NCBI RefSeq assembly: GCF_001040705.1 | Contig: NZ_CVQP01000008.1 | Location: 304,209 to 368,208 of the forward strand | Direction of reading: 5' to 3' | Length of the DNA stretch: 64,000 nucleotides | Source: Rhodococcus sp. RD6.2 | GTDB lineage: Bacteria > Actinomycetota > Actinomycetes > Mycobacteriales > Mycobacteriaceae | Shown here: in pieces, positions 32,891 through 40,923 of the stretch | How the letters are laid out: each line of letters begins with the position of its first letter | Position numbering within the stretch: position 1 is the stretch's first letter | Translations under genes and position numbers: made by a program | The notes under the pieces: generated by a model | Seen by the model: only the letters and a program-made list of their open reading frames with translations | Database searches by the model: none | What the model was told of the DNA's origin: nothing

Positions 32891-34915
32891 ATGTCCACTC
32901 CCACCGCAGATTCCCCGGCGATCATCGACGCCGGTCTGATCGACCTCGACGCCGACCTGGGCTCCGAGTCGGCCGACGTGATCGGCGCATTGGCGGGCAG
33001 GCTCGCCGCCGAGGGACGCGCGACCGACGCCACCGCGCTGCGCGATGCGGCGCTGGCCCGCGAAGCGCAATCCGCGACCGGCCTTCCCGGCGGAATCGCG
33101 ATCCCGCACTGCCGGTCCGCGGCCGTCACCACCGCGTCCCTCGGGTTCGCGAGGCTGCAGCCGAAGGTCGACTTCGGCGCCCCCGACGGTCCCGCCGACC
33201 TGGTGTTCCTCATCGCCGCTCCCGAGGGTGCGGGCGCCGAGCACATGAAACTGCTGTCCGGACTTGCCCGGTCGCTCGTCAAACCCGACTTCGTCGCCGC
33301 GCTGCGAGCGGCTCCGGACGCCGCCGCCGTCGTCGGGCTGGTTCACGAGGCACTCGGACTCGAGGTCCCGGGCGGGCCGGCCACCGAGACGCCCGCACCT
33401 CCGGCGCCCGCGGAACCCGAGCAGGCCGAGGCGTCCGGTCGCTACATCGTCGCCGTCACGGCCTGCCCGACCGGCATCGCGCACACCTACATGGCCGCCG
33501 ACTCCCTCGTCGCCGCCGGTGAGCGGGCGTCGGTTCCCGTCCGCGTCGAGACGCAGGGGTCGAGCGGCGGCACCGCACTGAGCCCGGACGTCATCGCCGG
33601 GGCGTCGGCAGTCATCTTCGCCACCGACGTGGGGGTCAAGGGCCGTGAACGATTCGCGGGCAAACCCGTCGTCGCGTCCGGCGTCAAGCGGGCGATCAAC
33701 GAACCGGACGAGATGCTCGCCGAGGCACTGCGCGCATCCGAGAACCCCTCCGCGGCAACGGTCTCCGGGTCGGTCGAGAACGCGGCGTCCGACACGGGCT
33801 CGTCGGACGTCGGCTGGGGCACGCGACTGCGGCAGATCCTCTTGACCGGCGTCAGCTACATGATCCCGTTCGTCGCGGCGGGCGGCCTGCTGATCGCACT
33901 CGGCTTCCTGTTCGGCGGCTACGAGATCGGCGACAGCGCCAAGGACATCGTCCTCGACAACTCCCTGTGGAACCTGCCCGCCGGCGGATTCACCGCGTAC
34001 CTGGGCGCCGTCCTGTTCCAGATCGGGTCGCTCGCCTTCGCGTTCCTGGTGCCTGCGCTGGCCGGCTACATCGCGTTCGCGATCGCGGACCGGCCCGGTC
34101 TCGCACCGGGATTCACCGCAGGCGCGGTCGCGGTGTTCGTGGGCGCCGGATTCATCGGCGGTCTCGTCGGCGGCATCATCGCCGGTTTCGCGGCACTGTG
34201 GATCGGCCGTATGCCGGTGCCCGCTGTCCTGCGCGGCCTGATGCCTGTCGTGGTCATCCCGCTGTTCGCGACGCTGGTCGTCGGCGCGCTGATGTTCATG
34301 GTGCTCGGTCGTCCGCTCGCCTCGGTCACGACCGGCCTCACCAACTGGCTCGGCGGCCTGTCCGGCGGTTCCGCAGTGATCCTCGGCATCATCCTCGGCC
34401 TGATGATGTGCTTCGACCTCGGCGGCCCCGTGAACAAGGCGGCATACGCCTTCGCAGTCGCGGGGTTGAACGTCAACGACCCGGCGACCCTGCGGATCAT
34501 GGCCGCGGTCATGGCTGCCGGCATGGTTCCCCCGCTCGCGATGGCACTCGCGTCGACCGTTCGGCCGGGACTGTTCAGCGAGGCCGAGCGCGAGAACGGC
34601 AAGGCCGCCTGGTTCCTGGGCGCCGCGTTCATCTCCGAGGGCGCCATCCCGTTCGCGGCGGCCGACCCGCTGCGCGTGATCCCGTCGATGATGGCGGGCG
34701 GCGCCGTGACGGGTGCGCTGATCATGGCTACCGGCGTCACCCTCAGCGCCCCGCACGGCGGCATCTTCGTCTTCTTCGCGATCGGCGGAATCGGCTGGTT
34801 CCTCGTCTCCCTCGCCGCCGGAACCGTCGTCTCGGCGCTGGCAGTCGTCACCGCGAAGCAGTTCACCCGTCGTGGTTCCTCGGCGGAGGTCGACCTGACC
34901 CCCGTGACCGTCTGA
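32891..34915 (+). CDS. fruA: Fructose-specific PTS enzyme IIABC
   Basis: 674 residues. EIIA domain (about 1-150) with phospho-His73 in GIAIPHCRS; linker; EIIB domain (about 185-285) with phospho-Cys192 in VTACPTGIAHTYMAADSL; EIIC membrane domain (about 315-660) with many helices, starting ILLTGVSYMIPFVAAGGLLI and ending near LVSLAAGTVVSALAVV. EIIC carries DLGGPVNKAAYAF and ISEGAIPFAAADP, typical for fructose. It imports fructose as fructose 1-phosphate. All active-site residues are present. It follows fruK by 9 bp. Confidence 0.95.
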   Translation: MSTPTADSPAIIDAGLIDLDADLGSESADVIGALAGRLAAEGRATDATALRDAALAREAQSATGLPGGIAIPHCRSAAVTTASLGFARLQPKVDFGAPDGPADLVFLIAAPEGAGAEHMKLLSGLARSLVKPDFVAALRAAPDAAAVVGLVHEALGLEVPGGPATETPAPPAPAEPEQAEASGRYIVAVTACPTGIAHTYMAADSLVAAGERASVPVRVETQGSSGGTALSPDVIAGASAVIFATDVGVKGRERFAGKPVVASGVKRAINEPDEMLAEALRASENPSAATVSGSVENAASDTGSSDVGWGTRLRQILLTGVSYMIPFVAAGGLLIALGFLFGGYEIGDSAKDIVLDNSLWNLPAGGFTAYLGAVLFQIGSLAFAFLVPALAGYIAFAIADRPGLAPGFTAGAVAVFVGAGFIGGLVGGIIAGFAALWIGRMPVPAVLRGLMPVVVIPLFATLVVGALMFMVLGRPLASVTTGLTNWLGGLSGGSAVILGIILGLMMCFDLGGPVNKAAYAFAVAGLNVNDPATLRIMAAVMAAGMVPPLAMALASTVRPGLFSEAERENGKAAWFLGAAFISEGAIPFAAADPLRVIPSMMAGGAVTGALIMATGVTLSAPHGGIFVFFAIGGIGWFLVSLAAGTVVSALAVVTAKQFTRRGSSAEVDLTPVTV

Positions 34916-34952
34916 TCCCACTCCAGAGATTCACACCCTGAAAGGACGTCTC

Positions 34953-35210
34953 ATGCCCAGCATCACCGTCGCCGTCGGATCGTCGATCGGCCTGCACGCC
35001 CGCCCCGCCGCCGTCATCGCGGACGCCGTCGCCGCCGCGGGTGTCCCCGTCACGCTCGCCGTCGAGGGAGCCGATCCGGTCGACGCCGGCTCGGCACTCA
35101 TGATCATGACACTCGGCGCCACCAAGGGCGTCGAGGTGACCGTGTCGAGTGAGGATCAGCCCACGCTGGACAAGGTCGCCGAACTGGTGGCGGCCGACCT
35201 CGACGCCTGA
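34953..35210 (+). CDS. ptsH: Phosphocarrier protein HPr
   Basis: 85 residues, typical size. His15 in GSSIGLHARPAAV is the phospho-acceptor from EI. Ser47 (DAGSALMIMTLGA) is at the place of the regulatory serine of Gram-positive HPr, but no HPr kinase is visible here and most actinobacteria lack that regulation. Last gene of fruR-fruK-fruA-ptsH; RBS GAAAGGA about 8 nt before the ATG. Confidence 0.95.
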   Translation: MPSITVAVGSSIGLHARPAAVIADAVAAAGVPVTLAVEGADPVDAGSALMIMTLGATKGVEVTVSSEDQPTLDKVAELVAADLDA

Positions 35211-35243
35211 GGTATCTGCGCGCGAGGTGCCCGGGACGTACGG

Positions 35244-36572
35244 CTAGGGCGCGAGCAGTCCGGTGCGGGTGGCGATCCAGCCGAGTTCACCCGCGAACGC
35301 CGGACCCCACACCTGTCCGCTGTGTGCGCCCGGCAGGTCGTAGTACCGCACGTCCAGGCCCGCGGCGGCCGCGGCCGCGTACATCCGCCGCTGCTGCGGG
35401 CGGTACTCCACGTCGTCGTCACCCGCGACGAACACTCCCGACACATCCGGCCTGGCTCCGGCATCGAGTTCGGCACGAGCACTGACCGCGGCGAAGGCCG
35501 CCTCGTCGCCGTCGAACGTCGCCGCGACCGTTCCGTCGTGGTCCCCGACCGACGGTTCGTCCTGACCGGAGATGTCCAGGAACGTCGGGTAGGCATCGGG
35601 ACGGTTGACGGCCAGCTGCACCGCGCAGGTGCCGCCGTAGGAGTAGCCGCCGATCGCCCACGCCCTGGCGGCGGTGTTCACCTGCAGATGCCCGGTGACC
35701 CAGTCCGGGACATCCTCGGCCAGATAGGTTTCCACGTTCCCGAGCCGGGAGTCGAGGCACAGCGGAAGCGCGTCGTCGGCACCGAGCGCGTCCGGTACCA
35801 CCACGACCGGGGCCAGACCGTCGTGTGCAGCGGCGAAGGCGGAGACCGTGCCCGCGAGCCCGATCCCGAGCCAGTCGTCGGGCCGGCCCGGGTTGCCCGC
35901 GACGAGAACCACCACCGGCAGCAGCGCGCGTGGAGTGTCGAGGTAGGCGGGCGGCAGGTACACCAACGCCGGCCTGGCGGCGAAACCCGAACGCAGTCCG
36001 GGGATCTGCGCGTGGGTGACGATCCCGTCGCGTACCGACCGAAGCGGCCGCCGCCACACCCCTTCCACGGGAGTCCCCGCCTGCACGCGTGACTGCGGCC
36101 CCGGGACCTCTGCGAAGTCGACGAACCGGACGCCAGGCGCAGGCCCGTGCCCGAGCAGTGATCCGGCGGTCGGGAAGCGTTCGACGTCGCGGTTGACCGC
36201 GACGACCGCCGTCACCGATAGTGCGACGGCCGCGACAACCGCAGTCAGCGTCGTCCTGATCGCGCGACGATCCCCCGTGGCCGCGGCACCCGCAAGGCAC
36301 CACCCCGTGACCGCAATGAAGACGGCCACCGCGATCTCCCCGGCCACCTCCGGTGGCATCGGACGCGACACGGCCCACGAGACGAGGACGACTCCCCCGG
36401 TCAGCGCGGCAGTGACACCGGTCGACCACAGGGCACGCCGGCACGATCGCAGCGCGAGCGCGCCGAGAACGATCGACGCACACACGCCGACGACCACGAT
36501 CGCGGTCGTCGCGACCGGCCCGACGAGCGACAGCCGCGACAGCGACCTGAGTACGTCGTGAGCACCGGGCAT
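35244..36572 (-). CDS. Membrane-anchored esterase (esterase D / mycolyltransferase-like fold)
   Basis: 442 residues from the ATG at 36570-36572; the frame back to 36650 has no hydrophobic or family support. Four hydrophobic helices occupy residues 10-155 (VATTAIVVVGVCASIVLGAL, ALTGGVVLVSWAVS, IAVAVFIAVTGWCLAG, LTAVVAAVALSVTAVVAV). The C-terminal hydrolase (about 200-442) resembles esterase D and antigen-85 proteins: PALVYLPPAYLD, VVVLVAGNPGRPDDWL, nucleophile Ser in GGYSYGGTCA, and a C-terminal His in LPGAHSGQVWGPA. It is probably an extracytoplasmic acyl esterase or acyltransferase. It faces ptsH; no operon partner. Confidence 0.82.
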   Translation of the reverse strand: MPGAHDVLRSLSRLSLVGPVATTAIVVVGVCASIVLGALALRSCRRALWSTGVTAALTGGVVLVSWAVSRPMPPEVAGEIAVAVFIAVTGWCLAGAAATGDRRAIRTTLTAVVAAVALSVTAVVAVNRDVERFPTAGSLLGHGPAPGVRFVDFAEVPGPQSRVQAGTPVEGVWRRPLRSVRDGIVTHAQIPGLRSGFAARPALVYLPPAYLDTPRALLPVVVLVAGNPGRPDDWLGIGLAGTVSAFAAAHDGLAPVVVVPDALGADDALPLCLDSRLGNVETYLAEDVPDWVTGHLQVNTAARAWAIGGYSYGGTCAVQLAVNRPDAYPTFLDISGQDEPSVGDHDGTVAATFDGDEAAFAAVSARAELDAGARPDVSGVFVAGDDDVEYRPQQRRMYAAAAAAGLDVRYYDLPGAHSGQVWGPAFAGELGWIATRTGLLAP

Positions 36573-36604
36573 CGCGCCAGTATCTGTCGGTCGTCGACCG
36601 AAAA

Positions 36605-36627
36605 CGAATCGGACAGAGGACGATTCG
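36605..36627 (-). terminator. Hairpin behind the siderophore-interacting protein gene
   Basis: CGAATCG / CGATTCG arms with a 9-nt loop, 63 bp past the stop and before the esterase start. The stem is short, so confidence is limited. Confidence 0.35.
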
Positions 36628-36689
36628 GACAGCCCGGGCGAACCGCCCAAGTCCTGCTCGCCGCCGGTGCGCCCGGGGGTTCTGCGCGC

Positions 36690-37649
36690 TCAGCCGGTCC
36701 GTTCGGCAACGCCCTGACGCCAGTACCCCATGAAGGCGACTCGCCTCCGATCCACGCCCCAGTCGGTGACGAGGAGTCGGCGGAGCTGCTTGATGACCGC
36801 CGACTCCCCTGCGAGCCAGGCGTAGAACTCGCCGGTCGACTCGGGTTCGGGTGAATCCCACAGGATCTGCGTGTCGACGTCGATGTCGTCCAGTTCCTGC
36901 ACGGTGTCGGCGTGTGCCGCGTCGACCACGGAACGATCCGCGCGGCGCCACTCGTGCAGCGCTGGGACGAGAAGCGACCCGACCGGCGCACCGCCGCGGG
37001 GCAACCAGCGGACGTCAACGTCCGCCACGCTGTCGACGGGGATCACGTCACCGCGGTCGGGCACCTCGATCAGGGCCGTCGCCCGGCACGGCGCGGGCAG
37101 CCGTTCGAGGATGCCCGTGATGGCGGGCATTGCCGTCTCGTCACCCAGCAGCAGCAACTCGGTGGCGTGGCCCGGCTTCCAGTCCATCCCGGTGTCGGAG
37201 TGCTCGCTGCGCACATCGGGGCCGACGATGACGACGGCATCGCCCGGCATCGCGGTGTGCAGCCAGGCGGAGCCGGGCCCGGCCGGGTGTCCGTCCTCCG
37301 TGTGGGTGACGAAGTCGATGTCGACGCGGCGCGACGCGGTGTCGACGGCGCGCACGGTGTAGGTGCGGAACGGACTGCGCCGGTCGTCGGGAAGGGCTCG
37401 CCATCGCGCATACCACTCACCGCGCAGGATCGCGTCCTCGTCGTCGACTCCGAGGTCGGCGTAGCACCGGTCGTCCTTCGGAAACACCACCTTCACGCGC
37501 TGGTCGCGGGCGTGGTCCGCGAAGTGCTCGAACTCCGGACCGGTGAAGCTGACGCGCACGAAGGTGGGACTCAGGCGCCGCACGGCGGTGACCGTCGCCC
37601 GATAGGGGCGGTAGCCGGGCCGGTCGACGATGGCACTCGTGTCAGGCAT
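36690..37649 (-). CDS. Siderophore-interacting protein (FAD-dependent ferric-siderophore reductase, ViuB type)
   Basis: 319 residues from the ATG at 37647-37649 (AAGGAA upstream). FAD-binding domain: YRATVTAVRRLSPTFVRVSF and FRTYTVRAVD (the RxYT flavin motif); the NAD(P)H-type domain includes TELLLLGDETAMPAI and the C-terminal FYAWLAGESAVIKQLRRLLV. It reduces Fe(III)-siderophores in the cytoplasm to release iron. No siderophore synthesis or uptake genes lie next to it and no iron-regulator box was identified upstream. Confidence 0.9.
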   Translation of the reverse strand: MPDTSAIVDRPGYRPYRATVTAVRRLSPTFVRVSFTGPEFEHFADHARDQRVKVVFPKDDRCYADLGVDDEDAILRGEWYARWRALPDDRRSPFRTYTVRAVDTASRRVDIDFVTHTEDGHPAGPGSAWLHTAMPGDAVVIVGPDVRSEHSDTGMDWKPGHATELLLLGDETAMPAITGILERLPAPCRATALIEVPDRGDVIPVDSVADVDVRWLPRGGAPVGSLLVPALHEWRRADRSVVDAAHADTVQELDDIDVDTQILWDSPEPESTGEFYAWLAGESAVIKQLRRLLVTDWGVDRRRVAFMGYWRQGVAERTG

Positions 37650-37767
37650 CGAAATTCCTTCTCCACAGCTTGCGCTCGCGGGAACGATCGCCGACCAGAG
37701 TGCCTCATCGACGCACGGCACCACCAATCTTCTCGTCGGTGACCGAAACTCCTGGACGTGCCTCGGG

Positions 37768-38712
37768 CTAGGACACGAGCGCAGTCGCGCCCCGCAGGAT
37801 CTGGACGGGCTGCAGCGCGCCACCCGCGGACTCGGACGCACTGAGCAGGTCACCGGTCGGGGTGAAGGCGATGGCCTCCCCCTGCGGCTGGTTCGGCATC
37901 GGCACCCGAACCGGCGTCGAACCGGTCAGCGCGGCCACGATGTCACCGTCCGGGGCCCCGAACAGGTAGGCGTCGGTGTAAGTCCGCAGCGCGACGACGC
38001 GGCCGTCGGCACTGACCGCGCCCCCGGTCACGAGAGTCGACCCGGCGATCGGCACCGGACCGCCCGGAGTGTCTGTCGGACCGAGCCGGACCTGCCCGGC
38101 GCGACGCAACACCGTCGGGCCGGCGGGAAGATCGCCGACCGCCTGATCGGCCGTGTAGATCCCCGCCGCGAGGAGGACCTCCTTGGTGACGATCACCGGC
38201 CGTCCGTCCGCACCGATGAGCAGCGCCTCGGCGTCGTGGGCGCCGTCCGGGTAGGTCAGTGTGCGACTCCCGCCCGCGCCGGTTCCGGGGTCCATCGAGG
38301 TCAGTGCGACCGACGGCCGAACCCGGTTGTTGTCGCCGGTGTCCGAGAGCCACAACCTGCCACCGGACAGTGCGAGGTCCTCCACATCGACAGGGGTCCC
38401 GGGCACCGGCAGCGACTCGGTGACCGCGCAGTCGACGCCGAGTACCCAGAGAGTGCGGTCCGTTCCGCTGTCCCCGATCGCGAACATCCTGGAACCGTCC
38501 GACGCCAGCCCGGAGATCTCGGCGAGTCCGGATTCCGTCGGTGTGCAGAGCGTTTCGAAACTCGCATCCACGGCATCGGATCCGCTCGCCGAACCGCTCG
38601 ACCCGACCGATCCCTGTGCGAGTGCAGGTGCCGCCGTGAGGATCGACGACCCGACGACGGTCATCGTGAGGACGGCCCAGCGGCGCAGCGCAGGCGTGGT
38701 CGATCCGGTCAT
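37768..38712 (-). CDS. Secreted beta-propeller-like protein, paralogue A
   Basis: 314 residues; GAGGAG about 9 nt before the ATG at 38712. Signal peptide to about ALAQ (residue 33). The mature part looks like the esterase-like/phytase-like beta-propeller class: ISGLASDGSRMFAIGDSG, VDVEDLALSGGRLWLSDTGDN, GAHDAEALLIGADGRPVIVTK, TGGAVSADGRVVALRTYTDAY, NQPQGEAIAFTPTGDLLSAS. It is about 60-70% similar by eye to the gene at 39879-40919 but lacks that copy's C-terminal membrane anchor, so it is free or loosely held outside the cell. Enzyme activity unknown. Confidence 0.75.
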   Translation of the reverse strand: MTGSTTPALRRWAVLTMTVVGSSILTAAPALAQGSVGSSGSASGSDAVDASFETLCTPTESGLAEISGLASDGSRMFAIGDSGTDRTLWVLGVDCAVTESLPVPGTPVDVEDLALSGGRLWLSDTGDNNRVRPSVALTSMDPGTGAGGSRTLTYPDGAHDAEALLIGADGRPVIVTKEVLLAAGIYTADQAVGDLPAGPTVLRRAGQVRLGPTDTPGGPVPIAGSTLVTGGAVSADGRVVALRTYTDAYLFGAPDGDIVAALTGSTPVRVPMPNQPQGEAIAFTPTGDLLSASESAGGALQPVQILRGATALVS

Positions 38713-38826
38713 CGTCGGGGACTCCTCTGCCGTGGGCGGCGCGCACCGCGCCTCTGCCCGGACAGTCTGCCTTCCGGCTCGTGTGACGACCCGGGAATTC
38801 GATGATTCGCATGGATACCCCGCCGC

Positions 38827-39669
38827 TCACCAGTGGAGTGGAGCAGACACCGCCGTGGGAAGCCGTGTGTGTGCGTCACCCCGCGCGGCCGCGATCTGGG
38901 GTTGCGTCAGATACAACGAGGCAGACAGGTCGGCGCCGGCCATTCGCGCGTCGCGTAGGTCCGCGCCGAGCAGGTCGACCGCGGTGAGGTCGCATTCGCG
39001 CAGGTCGGCACCGATGAGAACTGCACCGCGCAGGTCGGCGCCGCACAACCGGGTGCGACGCAGGTCGCATCCGGCGAGGTCGGCGCCGGGCCCGATTCGC
39101 AGATCGAGACCGCCGTCGTCGGCGAAGTACGAACCGCGGACCTCAGCACTGACCTCGACGAGGAGCGTCCGCACCGACGCGTGCACGCTGTCCATGTCGG
39201 CCGACCGCAGGCGGTCCACGTTCCCGCGCGACAACGACTCGAGCGTCTCCGTGAGGTCACACACCTGCTGCCGGATGTCTGCGTCGTACGTTCGCTCCTG
39301 TGCCTCGGCGAGGTACCAGATCATCTCGTGCACCTGCCTCAGGACGCCGAACGCCGCGAACATGCGGCGTCGGGTGTCGGGGCGTTCCCGCCAGCTCACC
39401 CCCGAGAACAGTCGCTGCGAGACGGCCTGTCCCGCGCCGAAACAGTCGAAGGCGGTGCATCCGCGAAATCCCCTGTCGCGCAGCACGGCATGGATGGTGC
39501 AGGAATGCCGGTCGTCGAGGTGGCGGCACGGTGATCCTGCGGGTTTGTCCTCCGCGAAATCTGCTGATTGCGCGAAGCCGAAAGCCGCACAGCACAGGGC
39601 GAAACAGCGGTCGCAGTCGGCGCGGAGCGCACTGCGTCGAAGGGACGGGTTTGTCGATGAGGTGACCAC
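38827..39669 (-). CDS. Pentapeptide-repeat protein with Cys-rich N-terminus
   Basis: 280 residues from a GTG at 39667-39669. The N-terminal part is Cys-rich (ADCDRCFALCCAAFG, then C and H residues in SPCRHLDDRHSCTIHAV and GFRGCTAFDCFGAG), possibly a metal site. A helical middle leads to about ten pentapeptide repeats (A(D/N)LxX: GADLAGCDLRRTRLCGADL and onward to MAGADLSASL), a right-handed quadrilateral beta-helix. It ends YLTQPQIAAARGDAHTRLP, a common actinobacterial ending of such proteins. No signal peptide. Function unknown; it sits between two paralogous secreted-protein genes. Confidence 0.8.
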   Translation of the reverse strand: MVTSSTNPSLRRSALRADCDRCFALCCAAFGFAQSADFAEDKPAGSPCRHLDDRHSCTIHAVLRDRGFRGCTAFDCFGAGQAVSQRLFSGVSWRERPDTRRRMFAAFGVLRQVHEMIWYLAEAQERTYDADIRQQVCDLTETLESLSRGNVDRLRSADMDSVHASVRTLLVEVSAEVRGSYFADDGGLDLRIGPGADLAGCDLRRTRLCGADLRGAVLIGADLRECDLTAVDLLGADLRDARMAGADLSASLYLTQPQIAAARGDAHTRLPTAVSAPLHW

Positions 39670-39707
39670 GTGAACTCCACGAGTTGATTCCGATGTAGGC
39701 GGAAGCC

Positions 39708-39731
39708 GGGGAACCCGACGACGGGTTCCCC
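39708..39731 (-). terminator. Hairpin behind the propeller paralogue B gene
   Basis: Perfect 10-bp stem GGGGAACCCG / CGGGTTCCCC with a 4-nt loop in the 209-bp gap between paralogue B and the pentapeptide gene. Apart from this hairpin I see nothing else in the gap. Confidence 0.6.
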
Positions 39732-39878
39732 CTCGGGGCGCACGGAATCACCGCCGCGCGCAGGCGCGGCTGACGGGTAGCGCGAAGGGTCTGGGTCACA
39801 GACGCGATGTGATGGTCACTGCCACGCAACCTACCAGTCGACTTCGGCAGGGCGTGACGAAGCCGGCCCGCGGGTCAG

Positions 39879-40919
39879 TCAGCCGCGACGGCGCCGCACC
39901 AGGAGCAGCACTCCACCCAGCACGACCACAACTCCTGCCGCCACCACGACAGCGCTGGTGACGTCGACCTGGATGGCGACGGACGAGGCGCCCTCGTCGT
40001 CGGGCATCGGTACGAGATCCGTTGCGCCGCGGACGATCCGGATCGGCGCCAACGCACCCCCATTGGACTCCGAGGCCGTCAGCAGGTCGCCGGTGTCGGT
40101 GAACGCGATGGCCTCGCCCTGCGGTTCGTTCGGCAGCGGGACCCGGATCGGTGTCGACTCGGTGAGCGCCGCCACGACGTCACCGTCGGGCGCTGCGAAC
40201 AGGTAGGCGTCGGTGTAGGTGCGCAGTGCGACGACCCGGCCGTCGACGCTGACGGCTCCGCCCGTCACGAGGGACGAACCGACGGTCGGGAGTGGCCCGC
40301 CCGGGGTGTCCGTCGGACCGACGCCGATCGCGCCTGCTCGCCGCAACGGAGTCGGCCCCGGGCTCGGCAGGTCGTCCACCGGAACGTCGGACACGTAGAT
40401 GCCGGATTCCCCGAAAACGGTTTTCGAGACGATCACCGGACGCCCGTCGACACCGATGAGCAACGCCTCGGCGTCCTGCGCGGTGTCGGGATAGGTCAGG
40501 CGGTGCAGTCGACCTGCGCCCGACCCGGAATCCATCGACGTCAACGCGACCGTCTCCCGCCGATGATCGTTGTCGCCGGTGTCCGAGAGCCACAGCCCGC
40601 CGTCGTGGACGGCGAGGTCTTCGACGTCGTACGAATCGACCGGCACGGGCAGTGTCCCCGTCACCGCGCAGTCCCGATCGAGAACCCACACCGTCTGGTC
40701 GGCGCCGCTGTCGCCGATCGCGAAGATCCGGTCGCCGTCCACCGCCAGCCCCGACACCTCCGCGAGGCCCGGTTCGGTTGGCGTACACAGCGTCTCGACC
40801 TGGGCGTCGATCACCACCGGTGACGACTCCTGCGCACCCGCGGGCGCTGCCCCGAGGACGGCAAACCCGACCGCGGCGATTGCCCCCACGGTGCGACGCC
40901 GCACCCCTCCCCCGGTCAC
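39879..40919 (-). CDS. Secreted, membrane-anchored beta-propeller-like protein, paralogue B
   Basis: 346 residues from a GTG at 40917-40919 (a TTG one codon earlier is possible; no clear ribosome-binding site). Signal peptide ends near APAGAQ (about residue 30). The mature part repeats the motifs of paralogue A: CTPTEPGLAEVSGLA, IFAIGDSGADQTVWVLD, DVEDLAVHDGGLWLSDTGDN, TAQDAEALLIGVDGRPVIV, VVALRTYTDAYLFAAPDGDV. Unlike A, it ends in a transmembrane helix (VTSAVVVAAGVVVVLGGVLLLV) and RRRRG stop-transfer, so it is fixed to the outer face of the membrane. It starts 5 bp after the hflX stop and may be co-transcribed with it. Confidence 0.75.
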   Translation of the reverse strand: MTGGGVRRRTVGAIAAVGFAVLGAAPAGAQESSPVVIDAQVETLCTPTEPGLAEVSGLAVDGDRIFAIGDSGADQTVWVLDRDCAVTGTLPVPVDSYDVEDLAVHDGGLWLSDTGDNDHRRETVALTSMDSGSGAGRLHRLTYPDTAQDAEALLIGVDGRPVIVSKTVFGESGIYVSDVPVDDLPSPGPTPLRRAGAIGVGPTDTPGGPLPTVGSSLVTGGAVSVDGRVVALRTYTDAYLFAAPDGDVVAALTESTPIRVPLPNEPQGEAIAFTDTGDLLTASESNGGALAPIRIVRGATDLVPMPDDEGASSVAIQVDVTSAVVVAAGVVVVLGGVLLLVRRRRG

Positions 40920-40923
40920 CAAG

